From Archaeoglobus sp. UBA230 (lineage in GTDB: Archaea; Halobacteriota; Archaeoglobi; Archaeoglobales; Archaeoglobaceae): a stretch of DNA of 48,381 nt. Of the stretch, positions 36,757 to 43,927 are shown piece by piece. The notes under the pieces are model-generated. The model was not told the origin of the DNA. It saw only the letters and a program-made list of their open reading frames with translations, and ran no database searches. Position 1 is the stretch's first letter. Every line of letters begins with the position of its first letter. Both the position numbers and the translations under genes were made by a program. The DNA lies in NCBI GenBank assembly GCA_002507545.1, contig DAVR01000042.1:1-48381 (forward strand), written 5' to 3'.

Positions 36757-37630
36757 TTTTGTGGAAATAGCTTTTTTAAGTAAGCTAGAGAAAACAAACA
36801 TAAATGCAAGTGGAACTGAAGGGAACGTAACAATTCTAAAGAAAACAGAAGAAATTGATGGAACTCAGAGAATTTACATTTCTGGAGCATCGCTTAAATA
36901 TGCAATTAAAACATATTTAGCAGAGAATGGATGGATACTCTCCGAAGTAAAACCAAAAACACGCACAGCACAAATAACAACCGAATGTAATCCAAAGGAG
37001 CGAATAGACGATGATTTATTTGGTTATTTGGATACAGAAGCAGATAAAAAGAGAGTTGCACCTATTAAAACAAATGGTATGATTTCGCTATTCCCATATA
37101 AGGGTGACCTAAACAGAGGAGTTAGATTTGACCCAGAAGGGAAGGAACACAGTCTTTATGATATAGAAATTGCAACAAACGTCTTTAGAAGCAATTGGGC
37201 AGTTGAATTAGACAGGATAGGGAAGGGCGATGATTGGGAAATTCCAGTAGAGGAGAAAGAGAAAAGAATTAAAGCGTTCCTAAAAGCTTTATTTAATCTT
37301 TGGAGCAGAGTCAAGCAAACAAACTTTCTAACAAAAATATCCCCTGAGGTTATTGTGTTCGCTTTTAGAGACGATAAAACACTTACTATTGCAGATAAAC
37401 TAAGAATTGACGAAAATTACAATCTTGACATTGAAGCTCTTAAAGAGGCTTTGGATTACCATAAAGATTCACTAAAAGAGGTTTATATTGGTGGTATGAA
37501 GTCTTCTATTAAAAACTGGAATTATGTTGCAAAAGAGCTTGATGGCTACCTAAATGGTAAAGTAAGAGTAACGGATTTACCATCGTTAAAGAGTCTAATA
37601 TTAGGCGATGATTTCAAGTTCTATGGGTGA
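36746..37630 (+). CDS. cas7: Cas7, Cst2/DevR-type backbone subunit
   Basis: A 294-residue RAMP of the DevR (Cst2) group that polymerises along the crRNA in Cascade. Family features are the start NFVEIAFLSKLEKTNINASGTEGN (shown as separate motifs SKLEKTN and GTEGN), YISGASLKYAIKTYL near 48-62, and the Thr-rich C-terminal AKELDGYLNG. The start is ATG 36746 because of a near-perfect SD AAAGGAGGTGA (36730-36740); a GTG at 36737 inside the SD is not credible. It overlaps the cas8 end and abuts cas5, with coupled expression. Confidence 0.88.
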   Translation: MRANFVEIAFLSKLEKTNINASGTEGNVTILKKTEEIDGTQRIYISGASLKYAIKTYLAENGWILSEVKPKTRTAQITTECNPKERIDDDLFGYLDTEADKKRVAPIKTNGMISLFPYKGDLNRGVRFDPEGKEHSLYDIEIATNVFRSNWAVELDRIGKGDDWEIPVEEKEKRIKAFLKALFNLWSRVKQTNFLTKISPEVIVFAFRDDKTLTIADKLRIDENYNLDIEALKEALDYHKDSLKEVYIGGMKSSIKNWNYVAKELDGYLNGKVRVTDLPSLKSLILGDDFKFYG

Positions 37631-37635
37631 AAAAT

Positions 37636-38328
37636 ATGCATGGATTATACTTCGAAGTAACATCAGATTTTGGACACTTTAGAAATCCGTTTACATTATC
37701 TTTTTTTGAAACTTTTTTAGCACCACCCAGAACAACGATCCTTGGGCTTGTTGGAGCTGCACTGGGGCTTGATGAAAGTGAAACTATAAAGTTAGGAGAT
37801 AAATTGAAGGTAGGAGTGAAGATTCTCGAAATTAAAGGATTTGCAAGAGAGATCGTCACTACATTTAATTACAAAGTAAAACCACCTGAGCGCACACCAA
37901 TAATGAGAGAAATACTTGTAAATCCAACCTACAGAGTCTATTTAGGGTCTGAAGATAAAGATTTATTAAAATCGATCATTGAAGCATTAAAAAAACCAAA
38001 ATACTCATTATATATGGGCATAAGCGAGTTTTTAGCGAGAGTTACTAAAATAAGTAAATTACAGAAATTTGATGGAGTTATGGAAAAACGTTTCGGCTGT
38101 ATAGTCCCGATAAATGGAGAATACAAAGTCAGGGTAGAACTAGATGTTGGCAAAAGCTATTTTCCTCCTAAGATATGCAAAACTGTTTATTCATATGAAA
38201 TTACAAAGAAGGGGAGAAATCCTAAAAAATTTATAAATTTGCTAATGTTTTTAGGGTATGATGTTGAATTAGAAAAACCAATTAAAGCATACAAGACAGA
38301 GGAGAACGAAGTTATATGTCTACTATGA
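37636..38328 (+). CDS. cas5: Cas5 Cascade subunit (Cas5h/Cas5t type)
   Basis: A 230-residue RAMP that caps the 5' handle of crRNA. Typical N-terminal features are LYFEVTSDFGHFRNPF and the PPRTTILGLVGAALGL loop (near 30-45), found in nearly all Cas5. Further on is the Arg-Glu-containing REILVNPTYRVYL block. The start is ATG 37636, with SD GGTGA at 37625-37629; the GTG at 37627 is part of that SD. The stop lies inside the first codons of cas3. Confidence 0.9.
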   Translation: MHGLYFEVTSDFGHFRNPFTLSFFETFLAPPRTTILGLVGAALGLDESETIKLGDKLKVGVKILEIKGFAREIVTTFNYKVKPPERTPIMREILVNPTYRVYLGSEDKDLLKSIIEALKKPKYSLYMGISEFLARVTKISKLQKFDGVMEKRFGCIVPINGEYKVRVELDVGKSYFPPKICKTVYSYEITKKGRNPKKFINLLMFLGYDVELEKPIKAYKTEENEVICLL

Positions 38329-40433
38329 ATCTACTTGCAAAACCCAATAAAAGCTTAAAAAGTCATTTGGAGGAGACACTGAAAATTGCAGAAAAGATAT
38401 GGATAGGTGACGGAAAATTAAAAAAATATGCTTTAATTGCTTCAGCTTTTCATGATATCGGTAAAGCTGATAAGAGATTCCAGGAATATATCAGAAACGG
38501 GAGAAGAGCCCCTCCTCATCCATTGTTGGGGTTACCTATCTTGAATAATGTTTTAAGTAATTTGGGTATAGAGGAACCATATAAAAGTTTAGTAATCTTA
38601 GCTGTTGCTTCGCACCACACTCCTTTGCATGAGAAACTTTATTTTGATTACCCCTTAGATTTGAAGATCGAGATCAAAGCAGTTAATGAATTAAAAGCAA
38701 TAATAAGTGGATTGTTATCCACTATGGGGTACGATGTTGAAATTGACTTAAATAACTTGGATTTACCGAGAAAAATTTTGGAACTTGCAAGAAAACAGAT
38801 TGTTGGAAAATATGCTTCACAAATCAGAGAAGATTTTGTTGAAATTCAAGGTTGTTTAATGTACGCTGATTACCTAGCGAGTGCTGAAAAAGAAGTTGAA
38901 GACTTTCGTTTTCCGAGCAAATTTGTTGAGGAGGAATATTATTACCAAATAAAAGCGATGAAATTGATGGGAAATGTGTTCATCACGCTTCCTACTGGCA
39001 CTGGTAAAACTGAAACCGCTCTTTATTGGGCTAAAAACAATTTTAAAGGATGTTTATTCTATGTTCTACCAACGGCTACTACAATAAATGCAATGTATAA
39101 AAGACTCAGAAAATTCTTTAAAGAGTCTGTTGCATTGTATCATTCATATGCAGATATGTTTTTATTTCATGAAGATGAGAACCTAGAGAATCTTTTATAT
39201 TATAAATATTTCCTTTATCCAATCAATGTTACAACTCCCGACCAATTAATGTTAGCTTTAATGAACTACAAAAAATACACCTTGAAGAACTTTAGAATTC
39301 TTAACTCCACAATAATAATTGACGAAGTGCATTCTTATGATCCTGAAACGTTCTTCCTTTTAAAATATTTGTTGAAGTATCTCTCAAGAAACTCAAATAT
39401 TTGTGTTATGAGCGCTACTTTTCCAGAAAAGTTCAAAGAGGAGCTATCCTTTCTGAATGCAAAAGAATTAATGTCAAAAAATGAAATAGAGGAGATATAT
39501 TCCTCCAAAAGAAGGACAAAACCGGTGTTTATTCGTGATTATTTGCTCAATTATATTGAAGACGTATTAAAAGACTATAAGAATGGTAAAAGTGTCCTTG
39601 TTGTTTTGAATACTGTAAAAAGAGCACAGGAATTTTATAAAAATATTTTAGATAAAATCCCAGAAGAAGCAGACGTGGAATTATTTCATAGCAGATACAT
39701 TGCCAAGCACAAGATGGACAAAGAAAATAAAATTACACAAAATAGTGTAAAGATTCTTGTGACAACACAGGTAGTTGAGGTATCGCTGGATATCGATTAT
39801 GATCTGTTATACACTGAGGCAGCATATCTTGATTCTTTAATTCAAAGAGCAGGTAGAGTAAATAGGAGAGGACTAAAAGTTTTTGGTGAGCACAATGTCA
39901 AGATCTTCGAGCCAGAAAATTATTATCCGTACAACAAAAAGCTTTTGGAAACAGCATTAAATATTCTTGAAAATTCGGATATGATAAACTCAGAGTTCGA
40001 GTACTTGAGGTTGACAAATTTATTTTATGATGAAATATGGGCTGAAATAAAAAAGAATGAGGAGAACAGATATAAAAAAATATGGAAAGAGTTAAGCTAT
40101 ATTTATTCTGCAGATCTAACAGATGAGCAAATCCAGAAGTTATTGAAAACAAGAAGTGGAATTATAAATATACCCGCTATACCATACACATATAAAGATT
40201 ATATGGAAGAAATCAATGCGAGAATTGACGAGATTAATGCTAAATTAAAAAGAACTCATAACAATAATCTTGAGTACAATAGACTGAAACTAATTGAGGA
40301 GAAGAGAATGTATATCGTTAATGTTCCAATTTTTTATAAAGATTATATTACGTTGGATAACAAAGATTATTATGTGATGTTAGAATACGACAGGAAACTT
40401 GGACTAACAGATGAGTTTGATAACATGATTTGA
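38316..40433 (+). CDS. cas3: Cas3 HD nuclease-helicase
   Basis: A 705-residue effector that unwinds and degrades DNA marked by Cascade. The HD nuclease is N-terminal: His17 (KSHLEE), His46-Asp47 (SAFHDIGK), and SHHTPLH near 95-101. The superfamily 2 helicase follows with LPTGTGKTE near 227-235, DEVH in IIDEVHSYD near 334-342, MSATFP, and motif VI QRAGRVNRRG near 509-518. Domain order HD-helicase is that of classical type I Cas3. DNA is very AT-rich. It starts inside cas5 and ends the operon; a degenerate stretch follows. Confidence 0.95.
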   Translation: MSTMNLLAKPNKSLKSHLEETLKIAEKIWIGDGKLKKYALIASAFHDIGKADKRFQEYIRNGRRAPPHPLLGLPILNNVLSNLGIEEPYKSLVILAVASHHTPLHEKLYFDYPLDLKIEIKAVNELKAIISGLLSTMGYDVEIDLNNLDLPRKILELARKQIVGKYASQIREDFVEIQGCLMYADYLASAEKEVEDFRFPSKFVEEEYYYQIKAMKLMGNVFITLPTGTGKTETALYWAKNNFKGCLFYVLPTATTINAMYKRLRKFFKESVALYHSYADMFLFHEDENLENLLYYKYFLYPINVTTPDQLMLALMNYKKYTLKNFRILNSTIIIDEVHSYDPETFFLLKYLLKYLSRNSNICVMSATFPEKFKEELSFLNAKELMSKNEIEEIYSSKRRTKPVFIRDYLLNYIEDVLKDYKNGKSVLVVLNTVKRAQEFYKNILDKIPEEADVELFHSRYIAKHKMDKENKITQNSVKILVTTQVVEVSLDIDYDLLYTEAAYLDSLIQRAGRVNRRGLKVFGEHNVKIFEPENYYPYNKKLLETALNILENSDMINSEFEYLRLTNLFYDEIWAEIKKNEENRYKKIWKELSYIYSADLTDEQIQKLLKTRSGIINIPAIPYTYKDYMEEINARIDEINAKLKRTHNNNLEYNRLKLIEEKRMYIVNVPIFYKDYITLDNKDYYVMLEYDRKLGLTDEFDNMI

Positions 40434-40606
40434 AATACAAAATTGGAAACTCCTGGATGAAAAAGCGAAAGCAATTGACGAAAACTAACCAAACTTCAAA
40501 AGCATCTCACAGCTTTTGATAAACTCATAATAATTGAGAAAATATGCCTACCATCTGTTGATGTTTCTGTTGACGGTAAGTTATACAGACCAACTAAAAC
40601 TCCTCC
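40428..40606 (+). pseudogene. Possible short coding remnant after cas3
   Basis: Downstream of the cas3 stop one frame reads a stretch ending at TAA 40486 with protein-like composition (QNWKLLDEKAKAIDEN). Another frame continues, without a stop, through KLTKLQKHLTAFDKLIIIEK and on to DVSVDGKLYRPTK near 40590. Joined by one frameshift, they look like the C-terminal part of a lost gene. I do not recognise the family, and chance is a real alternative. Confidence 0.22.
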
Positions 40607-41016
40607 AAACCCCTCACAAACACCCCATACTCGTCCCTTAAACTATCAATAAGCTTCCTGTCAGCAGTGACCATGACAGAATCCTTCAGAATGGCCAAAG
40701 AGACATACGCAGCATCGTAAACAGTAACGTTATTTTCAAAAGCTACCTCCAAGGTTTTTCTTGCATATTCTCCCCTCAGGGGATACAATTCCATCGAATA
40801 AGCTTCCAAAGCCTCTGAAATATCCTTTAGCTCGGAAATTGAGAAGAGTTTTTTGTAGTAAAGAGCATTTAAAACTTCAAAAACTATCAGCTCTGGAGCG
40901 ATAAGTTTTATTTTTCCATTAATGTATGCATCTCTTATCTTCAGGGCCTCATCTGATTTCTCTTCCTCCACAAACCACTTGACAACAACGCTCGCATCAA
41001 CTACGATTTTCTCCAT
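40594..41016 (-). CDS. vapC: VapC-type PIN-domain ribonuclease toxin
   Basis: A 140-residue PIN domain. The four acidic metal-binding positions are present: Asp7 (VVDASV), Glu47 (VFEVLNA), Asp101 (VYDAAY) and Asp119 (TADRK). VapC toxins cut tRNA or rRNA when free of their antitoxin. The ATG lies inside the end of the antitoxin gene (20-base overlap), the usual VapBC arrangement. The pair lies between the convergent cas operons. Confidence 0.92.
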   Translation of the reverse strand: MEKIVVDASVVVKWFVEEEKSDEALKIRDAYINGKIKLIAPELIVFEVLNALYYKKLFSISELKDISEALEAYSMELYPLRGEYARKTLEVAFENNVTVYDAAYVSLAILKDSVMVTADRKLIDSLRDEYGVFVRGLEEF

Positions 41017-41239
41017 ATCTATCCTCTCTGAATTGCCTTATTATTTCTTCAGCCTTGGCCTCCCCTTTGCTCTTCTTCCTTAATCTCTCATTTATAAGTA
41101 TTGCCTTGGCCAAATTTCTGTTTTTTTCCTCTTCTATCTTTTTTCTTATGGCTTCTCTTATGAATTCGCTCCAGTTTATCCTTATCTCATTCATCAGTTT
41201 CTTTGTCTCATCATCTATCCTCACGGTAATTACAGCCAT
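40997..41239 (-). CDS. vapB: VapB-type antitoxin (ribbon-helix-helix)
   Basis: An 80-residue antitoxin with an N-terminal MetJ/Arc strand-helix-helix (AVITVRIDDETKKLMNEI, then WSEFIREAIRKKIEEE) for DNA binding and dimerisation. A charged C-terminal tail (about 45-80) wraps the toxin in this family. The start is ATG 41239, where the domain begins. A minus-strand TATA-like AACAATATTTACTG (about 41258-41271) lies 25 bases upstream, so the extra codons back to 41305 are unlikely to be translated. It probably represses its own operon. Confidence 0.85.
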   Translation of the reverse strand: MAVITVRIDDETKKLMNEIRINWSEFIREAIRKKIEEEKNRNLAKAILINERLRKKSKGEAKAEEIIRQFREDRYGENRS

Positions 41240-41308
41240 ATTCGTATTATTGTCATTACAGTAAATATTGTTTTCTCTACTTATAACCTGAAAATCTCCC
41301 ATCACCCC

Positions 41309-41748
41309 TCAATACAGGGAGCTTATGCAGATTTTTTGTGAGCCACCCTACTTTCTCTGTCTCTCTCGCATCGAATTCCGGGACGTAGGGTTTGATATCC
41401 AGCAGAGGAGTTCCATCCACAATGTCCACATCTCGATGTGCAGCACATTTTCCTCAACTCTGACGAGGCGCACAACCGGGCTGGTGCTCTGGTTGCAAAT
41501 ACTCCACGGAACTGGTCATCCAGAAACGGCTTTACCTTTAAGCTGTAGCCCTTGGCCAAATGGAAGTGATATATCAGAATGATATGGGAGAAACCCTCGA
41601 TATCTTTTAAACCCTCAACGTATTCGGGGAATACTTCAACTGTCCCGTCAATACCAATCGCAGCAGCAGGCTGTATCGGCGTTCCCTTGGGTTCCTTAAA
41701 TGGAGAATGAATGATCCCGATCGGTCTGTAATTTATAACGTCCATCAT
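41309..41748 (-). pseudogene. trmO: TrmO/TsaA (tRNA-Thr m6t6A37 methyltransferase) pseudogene
   Basis: The N-terminal half is intact: YRPIGIIHSPFKEPKGTPIQ, then FSHIILIYHFHLAKGYS, KPFLDDQFRGVFATRAPA. Near 41475-41487 the expected RPNPIGL substrate motif is missing and the frame shifts. The sequence then resumes as VVRLVRVEENVLHIE. Near 41429-41437 one base is missing, after which DVDIVDGTPLLDIKPYVPEF continues in the third frame to a TGA at 41309-41311. Two lesions mean the gene is dead. The uninterrupted frame of 141 codons has a nonsense C-terminus. Good SD GAGGTGA (about 41752-41758) remains upstream. Confidence 0.85.
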
Positions 41749-41766
41749 GGACTCACCTCTTTTAAT

Positions 41767-42030
41767 TCAAATAATCTCATCCACACTGCTTTTCTCTATC
41801 CCCAAAACCTCCCTCTTTGCCGCATCCCTCGACCTTAACCTGTATATCACAATCATGTCCTCATCCTCGTTTATGATTTCCCGCAGCCCCATTTTGACTT
41901 CCTCAAGGTCGGCTTGTGTCAGCTCACCCTCAAACAGCGAGTTTTGAATCCAGTTTAGGTGCTTCCTCAGAAACTTCTTCACTTTGTTCACCCTCTCCAC
42001 GTTGACATCGTAGGCAATTATCACATACAT
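41767..42030 (-). CDS. cas2: Cas2 adaptation protein
   Basis: An 87-residue ferredoxin-fold protein. The first strand carries IIAYDVN with Asp8, and RVNKVKKFLRKHLNWIQNSLFEGEL is a diagnostic second block. Two Cas2 dimers or one bridge Cas1 dimers in the spacer-integration complex. It follows cas1 by one base on the minus strand. Confidence 0.95.
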   Translation of the reverse strand: MYVIIAYDVNVERVNKVKKFLRKHLNWIQNSLFEGELTQADLEEVKMGLREIINEDEDMIVIYRLRSRDAAKREVLGIEKSSVDEII

Positions 42031-42031
42031 A

Positions 42032-43000
42032 CTACCACCACATCATGAAAGGCCTGTACTTTTCCACCCCCAGAATGTGTTTAACGAGCTTGTAACATTC
42101 CAGTCTTATCAGCCGCTGGTAGGAAACGTTCCTGCCCAATGTTCTGTGTTTTACAGTCCTCTCAAGCCTCTCGTTGAAAGCCTTTAGAAATTTCTTCCTG
42201 CCCTTCTCACTCAAAAGAACTCCTTTAAAGTCCTCATCAAAGTCCCCTTCACCAACCATTTTTTTGTTCACGAGGGAAATAACAAGTCTGTCCACGAGCA
42301 AGGGTTTGAAAATCTCTGCAAGGTCAAGCGAGAGGCTGAATCTCCTCTCAGACGGTTCATGGAGATAGCTAATTGCCGGATGCAGCTGAGTGTGGTAGAT
42401 TTCAGTAAGAACTGCAGAATACAGGAGAGAATTGCCGAAGCTGATCATGGCATTAACTTCATTCTCCGGCGGTTGCCTGCTCCTTTTCTCGAACTTCATT
42501 CCAGTCAGCATGTTATCAAACTTTGAATAATACTCCGTCCTTGCTGCTGCTTCAGCTCCCATCACCTCCTCCACACTCTCTGACTCTTCAAGGCCTTGAA
42601 GAGCTGAAATTACGCCTGAATCATCTTCTCCACTCCTCCTTAGCACACGGGCCATGTTCATGATGCTGCCCTCAACGAACGCCTTTGCAAGGTACAGCCT
42701 CTTCACCCTGTCAAGGTAATGCTCCGCCTGCCTGACCACCACATCTCCGGAGATTAAGCTCTCTCTGGGATAAAACGAGCCGGTGTAGTAACCATATCTG
42801 TTGAAGAAATGCACACAGATGCCCTCCTTGGCCAGATAGTTGAGAGCCTGCGAGGTTATGGTCAGCGAACCGAGAGCGTATATGGCGTATATTGAGTTTA
42901 TCGGAATCGGCCTCTTTCCTTCGGCATTCTCAAAGTATATCGTATTCTCCTTCCTTTTCAGCTTGCCGTCGGAGACTATATAGAAGTTCCTTTTCCTCAT
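42032..43000 (-). CDS. cas1: Cas1 spacer integrase
   Basis: A 322-residue metal-dependent integrase. An N-terminal beta domain (1-85) precedes the helical catalytic domain. Candidate metal ligands are Glu150 (MGAEAAAR), His214 ([11 protein letters not shown]) and Asp226 ([11 protein letters not shown]). The conserved [18 protein letters not shown] lies near 177-194. The start is ATG 43000, preceded by GGGTGA; five extra codons back to 43015 run into cas4 and are unlikely. It is the central gene of cas4-cas1-cas2, next to the array leader. Base composition is host-like. Confidence 0.96.
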   Translation of the reverse strand: MRKRNFYIVSDGKLKRKENTIYFENAEGKRPIPINSIYAIYALGSLTITSQALNYLAKEGICVHFFNRYGYYTGSFYPRESLISGDVVVRQAEHYLDRVKRLYLAKAFVEGSIMNMARVLRRSGEDDSGVISALQGLEESESVEEVMGAEAAARTEYYSKFDNMLTGMKFEKRSRQPPENEVNAMISFGNSLLYSAVLTEIYHTQLHPAISYLHEPSERRFSLSLDLAEIFKPLLVDRLVISLVNKKMVGEGDFDEDFKGVLLSEKGRKKFLKAFNERLERTVKHRTLGRNVSYQRLIRLECYKLVKHILGVEKYRPFMMWW

Positions 43001-43004
43001 TTTG

Positions 43005-43505
43005 TCACCCGGCAAAGCAGAACTCGAAATAAGCGCACTTCCTGCAGTGCTTTTTCCTGACGGGCTTTGGCATCTCTCCCCTCTTCAACCCATCAATTTC
43101 TCTCAAGATTTTTTCCAAATCTCTTGACTTCTCCTCGTCCAACTCAACATTCACAACTTCCTTGCTCTTTGGATATGTGATTCTGCCCTTGGCGGATATT
43201 CCAAGCTTTGACAGGTAAAACAGATAGTATGCCATCTGAAAAAAGTCAGCTTTTTCCATCGATTTTGCTTTCTTTACCTCCTGAATCTCCAGCTCATTTC
43301 CCTTCCTGATAACATCTATTGCTATTGGCCCAATCTGGACATCTTTTCTATCCCTCTGGTAGAATTCTTTATGGACGAGCTTTCCAAGTTTTACAAGGTC
43401 GCTCTCCTTCTCTAAACTCACGTTATGACTGAAAAGCCAAAGTTTGGTCTTGCACACGAAATAATAGTTAACCTCCACGCCCCTGATGTACATTTCATCA
43501 ATCAT
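43005..43505 (-). CDS. cas4: Cas4 PAM-processing nuclease
   Basis: A 166-residue RecB-like nuclease with an iron-sulfur cluster. The four cluster Cys are Cys18 (FVCKT) and Cys154, Cys157 and Cys163 ([12 protein letters not shown]). The nuclease core shows GKLVHKEF near 42-49, IAIDVIRK near 62-69 and the catalytic QEVKKAK (Glu/Lys) near 75-81. Cas4 trims prespacers and sets PAM-proper orientation. A minus-strand TATA GTTATTTATTG (about 43524-43534) lies about 25 bases from ATG 43505, so the adaptation operon mRNA is leaderless. It points away from the array and shares the leader region with it. Confidence 0.93.
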   Translation of the reverse strand: MIDEMYIRGVEVNYYFVCKTKLWLFSHNVSLEKESDLVKLGKLVHKEFYQRDRKDVQIGPIAIDVIRKGNELEIQEVKKAKSMEKADFFQMAYYLFYLSKLGISAKGRITYPKSKEVVNVELDEEKSRDLEKILREIDGLKRGEMPKPVRKKHCRKCAYFEFCFAG

Positions 43506-43927
43506 AAATTAACTACTTTTTGTACAATAAATAACTTACTTCACACTGATTTCTGTATTGAGCTTTAGCCTGAAGAGAAGTCGCAAAAATTGGAATAAAC
43601 TGTTTAAAAAGGGGTTGGGCTGAAAAACGGCTGTTTGATACGGTCGCAAAACGATTTATTTTGGAATTTTATTGCATATACTTTTAATTTTTATTTCCTT
43701 TATTTTAAAAACAGAGTAACTGAATTTTTATTATAAGATTCCTCCACGCCGATTTGCCTTAAATTTCCTTAAAAAGTGATATGGTTCGTCCAATTTGAAA
43801 TAAATCTCCAGAATAAAAGTTGCACATCTTTATAAATGACCTGCAACTTTAGGGATTTACGACAGTATATAAATCAAAGAAAGGACAAGAAAGCTTTAAA
43901 TTAGAAATAGAGGAAATATTACTGGAT
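43506..43927 (+). promoter_or_regulatory. CRISPR leader with array promoter
   Basis: A 422-bp AT-rich region without genes. At its left end is the cas4 promoter (minus strand). At its right end are two TATA boxes on the plus strand: CTTTATAAAT (43828-43837) and TATATAAAT (43866-43874). The second would start transcription near 43896, about 30 bases before the first repeat. A 9-bp perfect inverted repeat, AAAGTTGCA (43816-43824) and TGCAACTTT (43842-43850), encloses the first TATA box. Leader side and direction agree with repeats ending in ATTGAAAG. Confidence 0.8.
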
